Positions 41,439 to 50,696 of a stretch of DNA of 64,000 nt are shown one piece after another. The position numbers and the translations under genes were made by a program. Origin of the DNA: Pseudomonas vancouverensis (GTDB taxonomy: Bacteria > Pseudomonadota > Gammaproteobacteria > Pseudomonadales > Pseudomonadaceae); the NCBI RefSeq assembly GCF_004348895.1, contig NZ_RRZK01000035.1:62001-126000 (forward strand). The letters are read 5' to 3'. The first letter of the stretch is position 1, and every line of letters begins with the position of its first letter. Under the pieces are notes generated by a model. The model made no database searches, had not been told where the DNA came from, and saw nothing but the letters and a program-made list of their open reading frames with translations.

Positions 41439-42332
41439 TGCGTTCTCAAACGTACTCAAAGCCAACTGCCGGACCGCCTCAACCACAGGCGCCACCTGCG
41501 CCGCCTGCCCTGGCGGCCACACCGCATACAGGTTGTAATGCGCCGCAATCTGCACCTCGTTCAACACCACCAGCCTGCCACTGCGCAGCGCATCCGCTGC
41601 CAGTAAGCCGCGCACCAGACCGGCGCCAACACCGGCTTCGGCCGCGGCAATCAGGTTGGCCGCGTTGTCGAATACCACCCGCGCGGGTGGTTCCACCGCT
41701 GGCATGCCCGCCGCATCCAGCCATGGCAGCCACGAGCGCCGGGTATACCCCAGCAACGGCAGCGCGAGGATCTGCGCCGGGCTCAACGGTACTTGCAACC
41801 CATGGCGTTGAATCAGTTCAGGCGAGGCCACCGCCATCACTCGATCACCACAAATTTGCGTCATCTCACAGTCATCCCAATCGCCATAACCGTAGCGCAG
41901 CGCCAGGTCCACCCGCTCAAAAGCACTGCGGTCCGAACGCGGCATCGACAGCATCACCACTTCGTGTTCCGGCAACAGATCAAGCAATTGCGCCAGACGC
42001 GGATTGAGCCAGCTCTGCGCCAGCTCGCTGTCGACATCCAGGGTCAGGCGCTGCGCCACGTTGCGGTTCTGCACCGAGGACAGTGCCCGGTCGATCTGTG
42101 CCAGGCCGTCGGACAGGACGCTGGCGAACAATTGCCCGGCATCGGTCAGGTTGCTGCCGCCGCCTTCGCGCACGAACAGCGGCTGGCCGACAAACTCTTC
42201 GAGGGTGCGGATCTGCTGGCTGATGGCGCTGTGGGTCAGGTCGAGCTTGCGTGCGGCGCTGGAGAAGCTGCCACTGCGCGCGGCCTGTAGGAAGGCGTTC
42301 ATCGACTGCACCGAGGGGTATCGCTTGTACAT
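41409..42332 (-). CDS. LysR-family regulator with repeat-encoded C-terminus
   Basis: A 307-residue LysR regulator. The N-terminal HTH covers about residues 8-65 (FLQAARSGSFSSAARKLDLTHSA, then RTLEEFVGQPLFVREG), followed by an effector-binding domain. It belongs to the GcvA/AmpR-like subgroup by the HTH wording. It is divergent from the iorAB-like genes, 118 bp away, and is the likely regulator of them or of the decarboxylase cluster. The last residues, ALTLALSQR, come from the 22-bp inverted repeat, and the stop lies in it too. The start at 42332 is chosen because the alignment of the HTH begins there. Confidence 0.83.
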   Translation of the reverse strand: MYKRYPSVQSMNAFLQAARSGSFSSAARKLDLTHSAISQQIRTLEEFVGQPLFVREGGGSNLTDAGQLFASVLSDGLAQIDRALSSVQNRNVAQRLTLDVDSELAQSWLNPRLAQLLDLLPEHEVVMLSMPRSDRSAFERVDLALRYGYGDWDDCEMTQICGDRVMAVASPELIQRHGLQVPLSPAQILALPLLGYTRRSWLPWLDAAGMPAVEPPARVVFDNAANLIAAAEAGVGAGLVRGLLAADALRSGRLVVLNEVQIAAHYNLYAVWPPGQAAQVAPVVEAVRQLALSTFENAALTLALSQR

Positions 42333-42450
42333 GCTGTTAGTCCTACTTACACAGGATGGCAGAAATCGTCGCTGGCCCGATGTTTCCGGGGCTCCCACTA
42401 TTCGCTGACCAGGCCCGCACAAAGACGGGCCGCTCTCACGGAGCCTGACA

Positions 42451-42915
42451 ATGATCGAATTCACGGTAAACGGCGAAAGGCGCGAACTGCCCGAGACGTC
42501 CTCCACCACGCCCTTGTTATGGGTGTTGCGTGACCACTTGCAACTCACCGGTACCAAATTCGGCTGCGGCATGGGCCTGTGCGGCGCCTGCACCGTGCAC
42601 CTGGATGGCGTCGCCGTGCGCTCCTGCCAGTTGCCGGTGGCGGCCGTGGCCGGGCACAGCATCACCACCATCGAAGGCTTGTCCGCGACCGAGCAGCATC
42701 CGCTGCAACTGGCCTGGGTTGCCGAAGATGTGCCGCAATGCGGTTACTGTCAATCCGGTCAGATCATGTCGGCAGCGGCCTTGCTCAATACCGGCGCGCC
42801 CGTCACTGACGATTCGATTCGCAACGCCATGTCCGGCAACCTGTGCCGTTGCGGCACCTACGGGCGCATCAACAAGGCGATCAAACGGGCGGCGTCCGCG
42901 TCGAAGGAGGCGTGA
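42451..42915 (+). CDS. Isoquinoline 1-oxidoreductase-like alpha subunit, [2Fe-2S]
   Basis: A 154-residue small subunit of a molybdenum hydroxylase. It has a plant-type [2Fe-2S] domain (CGMGLCGACTVHLDG) and a second [2Fe-2S] four-helix domain (CGYCQSGQIM and NLCRCGTYGRI). It passes electrons from the molybdenum subunit encoded next, overlapping at TGATG. The IorA type is favoured because no separate FAD subunit gene is present. Confidence 0.85.
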   Translation: MIEFTVNGERRELPETSSTTPLLWVLRDHLQLTGTKFGCGMGLCGACTVHLDGVAVRSCQLPVAAVAGHSITTIEGLSATEQHPLQLAWVAEDVPQCGYCQSGQIMSAAALLNTGAPVTDDSIRNAMSGNLCRCGTYGRINKAIKRAASASKEA

Positions 42916-45128
42916 TGACGAGCCTCGACGAGCTGCAACTGCAACCCTCACGCCGCACCTTCCTCAAGCAGGCCGCCACCGTCGCGTCGGGGCTGGCAGT
43001 TGCGTTTTACCTGCCCGCAGGCGCAGCGGCGAGCGACCCCAAGGCCCCGGCGCCCATAGGTGAATTCGAGCCCAATGCCTGGGTACGCATCCTGCCCGAC
43101 GGTACGGTGAAACTGGTGGTGCACAAGCACGACTCGGGCACCGGTACCCACACGGCGCTGGCCGCCTGCGTGGCCGAGGAACTGGACGTCAACCCGATGA
43201 CCGTGCAGGTGATCAGCCCGGAGAATCCATTCTTCGACACCTACATCCACCCGATCTGGAAAGTCTTCTCCACCGGTGGCAGCACCAGTGTCTCGCTGGA
43301 GTACGAGCGCCTGCGCATGGCCGGTGCGACGGCGCGTGCGTTGTTGGTCACGGCGGCCGCCAATCAGTGGAAAGTCAGCCCGGACAGTTGCACCACTGAA
43401 GAAGGCCGCGTGGTGCACAGCGCGAGCAAACACAGCCTCGGTTACGGCGAATTGGCCAGTGCGGCGGCGCAATTGCCGGCTCCGCAAAAGGTTACGCTCA
43501 AGGATCCCGCGCAGTTCAAATACATCGGCAAGCTGCGCCACAAACGCGATGCCCAGGCCAAGGTCAGCGGGCGTTTCAAGTACAGCATCGACGTGGTCCT
43601 GCCAGAGATGCTGGTGGCCGTGATTCAACGGTCCCCGGTGATCGGCGCGCGGGTCTTGTCGGTGGATTCCGCCGCCGCGCTGCAAGTGCCCGGCGTGCGC
43701 AAGGTGATCAGGGTACCGGGGCGGCCGGATGTACTCGGCGGCAACGTTGAAGGCGTCGCGGTGCTGGCGGACAACTACTGGGCGGCGCATCAGGGTCGCG
43801 AGCAACTCAAGGTGCAATGGAGCGATTCGCCGTTGGCCGCTTTCGACAGCGACGAACTGGCCAAGGCCCAGGCCGCGGCACTCGACGACAAGGCCGCGCA
43901 ACGGGTCAGCGCCATGGCCGCCGGCAATGTCAGCGAGCAATGGCCGAGTGCTGCCAAACTGATCGAAGCCGATTACCGCATGCCCTACAAGATGCAGAAC
44001 CCGCTGGAGCCGATCTGTATCACCGCCCAGGTCAAGGACAACGCCATCACCTATTGGGGCGGCGTACAGGTGCCGTCGTCGGCGCTGGAAGCGGCGCAGA
44101 CCGTGTGCCAGATCGCCAAGGACAAGGTCACCATCAACGAGATGGTGTCCGGGGGCAGCTTCGGTGCGCGGGAGGCCAAGTACTGGCTGTTCGAAGTCGC
44201 CTACCTGGCGCAGCAAGCGCAGGTGCCGGTGAAGTTGATGAACAGCCGCGAAGACGAAATGCGCGCGCTGTTCATGCATCCGGCCACGCTGCATCGGGCC
44301 AAGGGCGCGCTGGATGCGCAAGGCAAGCTGACCGCGTTGCAGCTTAACGCCGTATCGCCGGCTTCGCCGGAGCAGTGGGAGCCGGGTTACTTCGAACGCC
44401 CCGACAAGATGGACTACAGCACCACCGAAGCCATCACTGCGTGGGACTTTGCCTACCGTCCGGCGAACCTGGACCTGGTCTGGGTCCGGCACGAGAGCAA
44501 CGTGCCCAGCGGCTGGTATCGCTCGGTCAGCTTCATTCCCAACGTGTTTGCCGTGGAAAGCTTCATGGATGAACTGGCCCATGCTGCGGGGCAGGACCCC
44601 TTGGCCTTTCGCTTGGCCAACATGCAGGACCGACCGCGGCATGTCGCCGTCCTGAAAAGCGCAGCCGAACGCGCCGGTTGGGGCCAGACATTGCCACCCG
44701 GTACGGCGCTGGGGATCGCCACCAATCAGGGCTATACCAGTTTCATTGCGGTGGTGGCGCGGGTCTCGCAGAAGGACGGCGTGGCCAAAGTCGATAAGCT
44801 GACCTGTGTGGTCGACTGTGGCCTGGCGGTATCGCCCGGCGGCGTCGAAGAACAGATCTACGGCGGCCTGATGTGGGGCCTTGGTCATGCCTTGTTCGAT
44901 CGTCTGGACATCAAGCAGGGCAGGGTGGTGCAGAGCAACTTCCACGATTACCGGGTGACGCGCATGTCGGACATGCCGGCGGTGGACATTCTGTTGGTCG
45001 AAGGCGAGCCGGCAAAGCCTGGCGGTGTCGGTGAACTGGGCAGCCCGTCGGTGGCGCCGGCCATCGCCAATGCACTGTTCAGCCTGACTGGAGTGCGCCA
45101 GCGCTCGACACCATTGAAGTTGGGGTGA
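42915..45128 (+). CDS. Isoquinoline 1-oxidoreductase-like beta subunit, molybdopterin, Tat-exported
   Basis: A 737-residue molybdopterin-binding subunit of the aldehyde-oxidase/IorB type. A twin-arginine signal lies near the N-terminus (SRRTFLKQAATVASGLAVAF), so the enzyme is probably exported folded to the periplasm, with the small subunit carried along. Cofactor motifs include GGSFGAREAKYW and the C-terminal GVGELGSPSVAPAIANALF, whose Glu is the expected catalytic residue. These enzymes hydroxylate N-heterocycles or oxidise aldehydes with water as oxygen source. No cytochrome c gene follows. Substrate unknown. Confidence 0.85.
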   Translation: MTSLDELQLQPSRRTFLKQAATVASGLAVAFYLPAGAAASDPKAPAPIGEFEPNAWVRILPDGTVKLVVHKHDSGTGTHTALAACVAEELDVNPMTVQVISPENPFFDTYIHPIWKVFSTGGSTSVSLEYERLRMAGATARALLVTAAANQWKVSPDSCTTEEGRVVHSASKHSLGYGELASAAAQLPAPQKVTLKDPAQFKYIGKLRHKRDAQAKVSGRFKYSIDVVLPEMLVAVIQRSPVIGARVLSVDSAAALQVPGVRKVIRVPGRPDVLGGNVEGVAVLADNYWAAHQGREQLKVQWSDSPLAAFDSDELAKAQAAALDDKAAQRVSAMAAGNVSEQWPSAAKLIEADYRMPYKMQNPLEPICITAQVKDNAITYWGGVQVPSSALEAAQTVCQIAKDKVTINEMVSGGSFGAREAKYWLFEVAYLAQQAQVPVKLMNSREDEMRALFMHPATLHRAKGALDAQGKLTALQLNAVSPASPEQWEPGYFERPDKMDYSTTEAITAWDFAYRPANLDLVWVRHESNVPSGWYRSVSFIPNVFAVESFMDELAHAAGQDPLAFRLANMQDRPRHVAVLKSAAERAGWGQTLPPGTALGIATNQGYTSFIAVVARVSQKDGVAKVDKLTCVVDCGLAVSPGGVEEQIYGGLMWGLGHALFDRLDIKQGRVVQSNFHDYRVTRMSDMPAVDILLVEGEPAKPGGVGELGSPSVAPAIANALFSLTGVRQRSTPLKLG

Positions 45129-45133
45129 CCGCC

Positions 45134-46024
45134 ATGGATTTGCGTTTGCTGCGCTACTTCATGGCCCTGGCCGAAGAGCTGCACTTCGGCCGGGCGGCCG
45201 CTCGCCTGCACATCTGCCAGCCGCCGCTGAGCCAACAGATCCGTCTGCTGGAAGAGGAACTGGGCACGCCGTTGTTCGAGCGCAGCCATCACCGGGTCGA
45301 GCTGACGGCGGCCGGACAGATGCTCAAGGACCAGGCGCCGCTGGTATTCGAACAGCTCAACCGTGCACTGGACCTGACGCGCCAGACTGGTCGGGGCCAA
45401 TTGGGCGAGCTGGAAATCGGCATGATCAGCTCGGTGATGGTCGGTGTCTTGCCTCGGGCCTTGCACCTGTTTCGCGAGCGCTACCCGCAGGTGAACTGGC
45501 GCCTGCATGAAATGACCCCGGCGGCACAGGTCCAGGCGTTGAAGGAGAAACGCATCGATGCCTGCGTGTTCCGGGTCGGTTATGACGATCCGCTGTTGCG
45601 CAACGAGTTGCTGATTTATGAGCCGATTCGGGTGGTCATGCCGGTCGATCATCCGTTGGCACAGCGTGACAGCCTGGCGCCCTCGGATCTCGCGGCGGAG
45701 CCGTTCGTGGCGCTGGAACTCAAGCAATCGCGGTTTGCCGGGTTTCTCTATCAATGCTGTATCCAGGCCGGTTTTACCCCGCAGATTCGTCAGCAGGTGA
45801 TCGAGGTACAGACCTTGCTCAGTCTGGTCCGGGCCGGGTTCGGCGTGGCGTTGTTGCCCGCGTCCATCGAGCAACTGGCACCCGCCGGGCTGGTGTTTCG
45901 CCGCCTGACCCCGGCGTTGCCGGAGGTGCCGCTGTACGTCACTTATCGCGCGGACGACAATTCGCCGGTGCTCAAGCTGTTTCTCGATACGTTGCGCGAG
46001 TTGGTGCTGCAAGACGCACATTGA
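45134..46024 (+). CDS. LysR-family regulator (BenM/CatM-like)
   Basis: A 296-residue LysR regulator: HTH at residues 1-60 (LRYFMALAEELHFGRAAARLHICQPP), then an effector domain. The HTH wording is that of the BenM/CatM/CbnR group, which sense aromatic acids. It starts right after the molybdenum subunit gene. The ATG at 45134 has GGGGTGA 6 bp before; a GTG at 45125 overlapping the previous stop is an alternative. Probably controls the oxidoreductase genes. Confidence 0.83.
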   Translation: MDLRLLRYFMALAEELHFGRAAARLHICQPPLSQQIRLLEEELGTPLFERSHHRVELTAAGQMLKDQAPLVFEQLNRALDLTRQTGRGQLGELEIGMISSVMVGVLPRALHLFRERYPQVNWRLHEMTPAAQVQALKEKRIDACVFRVGYDDPLLRNELLIYEPIRVVMPVDHPLAQRDSLAPSDLAAEPFVALELKQSRFAGFLYQCCIQAGFTPQIRQQVIEVQTLLSLVRAGFGVALLPASIEQLAPAGLVFRRLTPALPEVPLYVTYRADDNSPVLKLFLDTLRELVLQDAH

Positions 46025-46081
46025 CGCTCCTGTCCGCGAAGACTTGGGTGCAGTCGAAATCCATTTCGCCTGATGCATCGC

Positions 46082-46107
46082 CATCGCGAGCAAGCTCGGT
46101 CCCACGG
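46082..46107. repeat. Lone REP element
   Basis: CATCGCGAGCAAGCTCGGTC followed by CCACGG, with no inverted partner within 200 bp. Confidence 0.65.
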
Positions 46108-46252
46108 GTTCATCAGCGTTCACACAGTCGGTGAGCGCCGAAGAACCTGTCGGCTTGCTGGCTTATCGCAATGCGCTGGTATCAGGTGCTTCGCACGATC
46201 AGAAACACTCGCGGTCGTAATCTTCACATGCGCATAGAGTTGTGGAGATGCA

Positions 46253-47749
46253 ATGAGCCAGGACGTCTTGACCACCGAAACCAATCGCCGCCAGTTGCAG
46301 CAGATCATTACCGATCTGTCCGACGGGGTCATTCTGCTGGACCCTGACCAGACGATTCTCTGGGCCAATGACGCCGCGCTGGCGATGCATGGCGTCGCGC
46401 GTATCAGCGATCTGGGGGCAGACGCCAAGGCCTATGCAAAGCGTTTTTCCCTGCGCTATCGCAATAATCACGCCGTGCCCACGGGCAGCTACCCGATCAA
46501 CCGCGTAGCCCGGGGCGAGTCGTTCAGCGACGTGCTGGTGGAAGTGACATCGGCGGCTGATGACGAGCGCGCCTGGGTCCATCGCGTGCGCGGGCTGGTG
46601 CTGGCGGATAACGCCGGCGAAGCGCAATCGCTGGTGTTGATCATGGACGACGTCACCGACTGGGCCAGTGCCGAGCAGCGCTTCGAAAAAACCTTCGCCG
46701 CCAACCCGGCACCGGCGGTGATTTGCCGGCTCAGTGACCTGCGTTACATCAAGGTCAATCCCGGTTTCCTCGAAATGACCGGTTATTCCCGTGATCAGGT
46801 CATCGGTGTCTCGACCTATGAGCTGGACGTACTCGAGCAGGCGGAAAACAAGGACCTGGCCAAGCAGCGTCTGCGTGAGGGCGTGACCATCACGCAGAGG
46901 CAGGCCGAGTTGCGCCTGCCGGATGGCGGCAGCAAGCAAGTGATAGTGGCCGGGCAGCCACTGGAACTCAACGATGAGGCATGCATGCTGTTTTCGTTCG
47001 TCGACATGGAGCCACGGCACAAGGCCGAGGTCGCCCTGCGCCAGAGCGAAGAACGTTTTGCCAAGGCCTTTCGCCTGTCACCGGTGCCGATCCTGGTATG
47101 CAGTGCGGATGATCAGAGGGTACTGGACGTCAACGAAGCATTCCTGAGCACCTTTGGTTATTCCAGCGAAGAGGTGCTGGGCGAGCACATCGCCCACATC
47201 GACTTCTTCGACGACAAACAGGCCCGTCAGCGGCTGTTCGCGGCACTGGAAAAGACTGGCAGCCTGGATCGCATCGACGTGCGGATGCGCCGTAAGGACG
47301 CCATGTTGATCGATTGCGCCGTCTCGGCCGACACCGTGAACATTCAGGACAACCCCTGTTATCTGCTGGTGTTGATGGACATCACCGAGCGCAAGCGCAC
47401 CGAGCTTGAATTGGTCGCGGCCATCGAAGAAGTCATGAAAGACGCTTCCTGGTTCAGCCGCACGCTGATCGAGAAGCTGGCCAACGTGAAAAACGTCAAC
47501 TCACCGAAATTGCCCAGCGTGTCCTACACCGACTTAACCGCCCGGGAGCGCGACGTGTTGGGCCTGATCTGCGAAGGTCTGGCGGACAAGGAAATTGCCG
47601 CACGCCTGAAACTGGCGCCGAACACGGTGCGCAACCACGTGGCGACGGTCTATTCCAAGCTCGATGTGCACAGCCGCAGTGAGGCGATTGTCTGGGCCCG
47701 TGAACGCGGGCTGTTCGCCAGTGAATGGCGACCGAAGGCTCAGCGATAG
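46253..47749 (+). CDS. Triple-PAS LuxR-type transcriptional regulator
   Basis: A 498-residue cytoplasmic protein with three PAS-like domains (about residues 10-130, 140-255 and 265-385) and a C-terminal LuxR HTH (about 430-490; LTARERDVLGLICEGLADKEIA, NTVRNHVATVYSKL). There is no receiver domain, kinase domain or membrane segment. It probably senses a small molecule or redox state directly through a PAS domain and binds DNA. Its target is not evident; it is 228 bp after the LysR gene on the same strand. Confidence 0.85.
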   Translation: MSQDVLTTETNRRQLQQIITDLSDGVILLDPDQTILWANDAALAMHGVARISDLGADAKAYAKRFSLRYRNNHAVPTGSYPINRVARGESFSDVLVEVTSAADDERAWVHRVRGLVLADNAGEAQSLVLIMDDVTDWASAEQRFEKTFAANPAPAVICRLSDLRYIKVNPGFLEMTGYSRDQVIGVSTYELDVLEQAENKDLAKQRLREGVTITQRQAELRLPDGGSKQVIVAGQPLELNDEACMLFSFVDMEPRHKAEVALRQSEERFAKAFRLSPVPILVCSADDQRVLDVNEAFLSTFGYSSEEVLGEHIAHIDFFDDKQARQRLFAALEKTGSLDRIDVRMRRKDAMLIDCAVSADTVNIQDNPCYLLVLMDITERKRTELELVAAIEEVMKDASWFSRTLIEKLANVKNVNSPKLPSVSYTDLTARERDVLGLICEGLADKEIAARLKLAPNTVRNHVATVYSKLDVHSRSEAIVWARERGLFASEWRPKAQR

Positions 47750-47925
47750 GTGCAAATGCACCAGGCCGGAAGGTGCAAATTGATGTGTTGAGCGGGTGCA
47801 CTGCTTCTTAGGCTGATGGGGTGCGACAGCTGTCTTGCGGCGGTTGCCGCGTCCTCCGGAAGCCGTAGAAGGAAGCGTTACATGCAGCAAAGACCCGAAA
47901 TCGTTTTCCGTCAGGGTCCGTGGCA

Positions 47926-48177
47926 ATGATTTCCCTCGCACAGTTGCGGATGTTGATTGAGCAGAGCTTTTCGCCACTGGCCTGTGAGTGCGCCGTTACG
48001 GGGGAGCATTCGTTGACGGTCAAGCTCTATCACCCGGCGTCGGGGCAAGTGGATCTGGTGGTCAGCGGCCTGAACACGGCCATTCTGCAACGAGCGGAAT
48101 CGGTCGCTGCCTTGATCGAAGAATTGCGTGAGGAGTTGCACAGCAACCCGCTGCATCGTTCTGATTCGCTGCTGTAA
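47926..48177 (+). CDS. DUF1652 family small protein
   Basis: An 83-residue protein matching the Pseudomonas DUF1652 family: MISLAQLRMLIEQSFSPLAC at the N-terminus, then LTVKLYHPASGQVDLVVSGL and a helical IEELREEL C-terminus. Function unknown. The ATG at 47926 is preferred; a GTG two codons earlier (47920) is possible. Confidence 0.8.
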   Translation: MISLAQLRMLIEQSFSPLACECAVTGEHSLTVKLYHPASGQVDLVVSGLNTAILQRAESVAALIEELREELHSNPLHRSDSLL

Positions 48178-48235
48178 AAACTGTCAGCTTTTGCCGCTGC
48201 CGGCCAATGACAGGGCCACGAGAGTTTTGCAGATA

Positions 48236-48292
48236 CATTTTTTGTGACAGGTGCATGGATTTTGCGCGGTGTTTCTGTTGTCACAAAAAATG
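48236..48292. promoter_or_regulatory. Perfect 14-bp inverted repeat upstream of a lipoprotein gene
   Basis: CATTTTTTGTGACA (48236-48249) and TGTCACAAAAAATG (48279-48292) are exact inverses separated by 29 bp, ending 27 bp before the lipoprotein start. Could be paired operator half-sites or, if transcribed, a long stem. Confidence 0.5.
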
Positions 48293-48319
48293 TGTCTCTC
48301 TCTTATCGCGGGTCAACCT

Positions 48320-48544
48320 ATGAAAACTCTTGGGAAACGCGTTTGTACACCTCTGTCTCTGGCTTTCTGCGCTGTGATTCTCGGCGGCTGCGCCAGCCCG
48401 CCACCGCCACCGCACGTGACCCCGCCACCGCCGCCTGAACGCACCTGCCAGACGATGGATAAAACCGATGTGATGGGTGATGTACGTGGCGAAGACGGGC
48501 AGGTGACACGGCTGACCACGACTACGCGCTGTATTACTCAATAG
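48320..48544 (+). CDS. Small proline-rich lipoprotein
   Basis: A 74-residue protein with a lipoprotein signal: basic start MKTLGKR, hydrophobic core PLSLAFCAVI, lipobox LGGC with Cys24. After the Cys comes a Pro-rich stretch (SPPPPPHVTPPPPPERTC), then a short polar tail with two further Cys (residues 43 and 71). Probably outer-membrane anchored. No family function recognised. The ATG at 48320 has only a poor ribosome site, but the signal peptide fixes the start. Confidence 0.75.
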   Translation: MKTLGKRVCTPLSLAFCAVILGGCASPPPPPHVTPPPPPERTCQTMDKTDVMGDVRGEDGQVTRLTTTTRCITQ

Positions 48545-48564
48545 ATCTGGCGCAGCCGGCTTAA

Positions 48565-48679
48565 TGTGGGAGCGAGCTTGGTCCGGGCGGCGTTCCGACA
48601 ATGGACGTCAACGATGACGCGGGTTACCTGAAAACCCGCGTTGCCTGGACGCATTTCGCGAGCATGCTCGCTCCTACAG
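48565..48679. repeat. Degenerate REP pair
   Basis: TGTGGGAGCGAGCTTGGTCC at the left and TCGCGAGCATGCTCGCTCCTAC at the right in inverse orientation, between convergent genes. Confidence 0.75.
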
Positions 48680-48696
48680 GGATCGGGTTGTTGCGA

Positions 48697-49464
48697 TCAG
48701 GACAGGAAACCGCCGTCCACGTTCAGCGATACACCGGTGGTGTAGCTGGAGGCATCGCTGGCCAGGTACAGCACGGCGCCGGCCATTTCGCTCGGATCGG
48801 CAACACGCTTGAGCGGGATCTGGGTCAGCGCCTGTTTCAGGATCGCGTCGTTCTTGACCAGTGCCGAGGCGAACTTGGTGTCGGTCAGGCCCGGCAGCAG
48901 CGCGTTGCAGCGGATACCGAACTGCGCGCATTCCTTGGCGAACACCTTGGTCATGTTGATGACCGCGGCCTTGGTCACCGAGTAGATGCCCTGGAAGATC
49001 CCCGGCGAGATGCCGTTGATCGAGGCGACGTTGATGATGCTGCCACCGCCGTTCTCGCGCATCAGCTTGCCGGCTTCCACCGACATGAAGAAGTAGCCGC
49101 GGATGTTCACGTCGACGGTTTTCTGGAAGGCGCCGAGGTCGGTGTCCAGCACGTTGCAGAACTGCGGGTTGGTCGCGGCGTTATTGACCAGGATGTCGAG
49201 GCGGCCGAATTGTTCCTTGATGCCGGCGAAGACCTGGCTGATCTGTTCCATTTCGCCGATGTGGCAGGCAACAGCAGTGGCTTTGCCGCCGGCGGCGATG
49301 ATCGCGTCGGCGACGTGCTGGCAGCCTTCGAGTTTACGGCTCGAAACGATCACATGGGCGCCTTGCTGGGCCAGCAGTTTGGCGATGGCCTCACCGATGC
49401 CACGGCTGGCGCCGGAGACGAAAGCGATCTTGCCGTCGAGGTCGAACAACTGGGTCTTGGACAT
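48697..49464 (-). CDS. Short-chain dehydrogenase/reductase
   Basis: A classical SDR of 255 residues: cofactor motif SGASRGIG, NNAA in place of the usual NNAG, catalytic Ser in NVASINGIS and YSVTK with Tyr and Lys. It is 20 bp downstream of the APH-like kinase gene and probably shares its operon. In Pseudomonas such SDR/kinase pairs occur in the breakdown of hydroxylated acyl-CoAs. The exact substrate is unknown. Confidence 0.85.
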   Translation of the reverse strand: MSKTQLFDLDGKIAFVSGASRGIGEAIAKLLAQQGAHVIVSSRKLEGCQHVADAIIAAGGKATAVACHIGEMEQISQVFAGIKEQFGRLDILVNNAATNPQFCNVLDTDLGAFQKTVDVNIRGYFFMSVEAGKLMRENGGGSIINVASINGISPGIFQGIYSVTKAAVINMTKVFAKECAQFGIRCNALLPGLTDTKFASALVKNDAILKQALTQIPLKRVADPSEMAGAVLYLASDASSYTTGVSLNVDGGFLS

Positions 49465-49484
49465 GGATTTTCCTTGTTATCGAG

Positions 49485-50552
49485 TCACAAACTGGATTTT
49501 TGAATGACCTGCAGGCTCATCTGCTCCAACAACTTGTTCATGTGAATGAACTGCGCGAAGCGTTTGTCCTGGGTCTGGCCATGGTAGAAGCGGTAGTAGA
49601 TCTGCTGGACGATGCCGGCCAGGCGGAACAGGCCGTAGGTGTAGTAGAAGTCGAAATTGTCGATGCGAATGCCTGAACGTTCGGCGTAGTAATCGACGAA
49701 CTGTTGGCGGGTGAGCATACCCGGGGCATGGCTCGGCTGGCGGCGCATCAGTTGCACGGGCGCCGGGTCATTGGCTTCGATCCAGTAGGCGAGGGTGTTG
49801 CCCAGGTCCATCAGCGGATCGCCGAGGGTGGTCAGTTCCCAGTCGAGCACGCCGATGATTTGCATCGGGTTGTGCGGGTCGAGGATCACGTTGTCGAAGC
49901 GATAGTCGTTGTGGACGATGCTGGAGGTCGGGTGATCGGCCGGCATCTTGTCGTTGAGCCAGGCCTTGACCGCTTCCCACTGAGGTGCGTCCGGGGTCAG
50001 GGCTTTTTCGTAGCGGTCGCTCCAGCCTTTGATCTGCCGCGCGACGTAACCTTCGGGTTTGCCCAGGTCACCCAGGCCATAGGCGTTGTAGTCGACCTGG
50101 TGCAGTTCGACGAACTTGTCGATGAAGCTTTTGCACAGGGCTTCGGTTTTCGTTGCGTCCAGGCCCAGTTCCGGCGGCAGGTCCGAACGCAGGATGATGC
50201 CGTTGACCCGTTCCATCACGTAGAACTCGGCGCCGATCACCGATTCGTCAGTGCAGTGCACGTAGGCTTTCGGGCAGTACGGGAAGCCGTCGCGCAGCTG
50301 ATTGAGGATACGGAATTCACGGCCCATGTCATGGGCGGACTTGGCCTTGTGGCCGAAGGGCGGCCGTCGCAGGACGAACTCCTGTTCCGGGTATTCCAGC
50401 AAGTAGGTCAGGTTCGATGCCCCGCCCGGGAACTGGCTGATTTTTGGCAGACCACTGAGCCCCGGAATGTGGGCCTTGAGGTAAGGATCGATCAGGCTGG
50501 CATCGAGCTCTTCGCCGGTGCGGATACGGGTGGACTGGTCAGTAAGCGCCAT
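49485..50552 (-). CDS. APH-like phosphotransferase (ACAD10/LvaA type)
   Basis: A 355-residue aminoglycoside-phosphotransferase-fold kinase. The catalytic loop is IVHNDYRFDNVILD and the metal-binding segment is GVLDWELTTLGDPLMDLG. The N-terminal lobe includes GGASNLTYLLEY. The wording is that of the ACAD10/LvaA group, which phosphorylates 4-hydroxyacyl-CoA in Pseudomonas levulinate use, rather than of antibiotic-resistance kinases. First gene of an operon with the SDR. Confidence 0.82.
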   Translation of the reverse strand: MALTDQSTRIRTGEELDASLIDPYLKAHIPGLSGLPKISQFPGGASNLTYLLEYPEQEFVLRRPPFGHKAKSAHDMGREFRILNQLRDGFPYCPKAYVHCTDESVIGAEFYVMERVNGIILRSDLPPELGLDATKTEALCKSFIDKFVELHQVDYNAYGLGDLGKPEGYVARQIKGWSDRYEKALTPDAPQWEAVKAWLNDKMPADHPTSSIVHNDYRFDNVILDPHNPMQIIGVLDWELTTLGDPLMDLGNTLAYWIEANDPAPVQLMRRQPSHAPGMLTRQQFVDYYAERSGIRIDNFDFYYTYGLFRLAGIVQQIYYRFYHGQTQDKRFAQFIHMNKLLEQMSLQVIQKSSL

Positions 50553-50696
50553 GCTTATCCCTTCTGCTTATTCTGGAGGCCTGAAACTATTGGCTAATCT
50601 AATGCGCACTCCGCTCACCCACAACCGCGAACGGCTCTTATAGGCGAGCGTGTTGCCGGCCAATCATTGTTTTTGATACAGCTGTTTGAATTGCCT

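Noticed and set aside
49485..50552. Aminoglycoside resistance kinase
   Set aside because: The fold is shared, but the wording is of the ACAD10/LvaA metabolic group and an SDR gene follows in the same operon.
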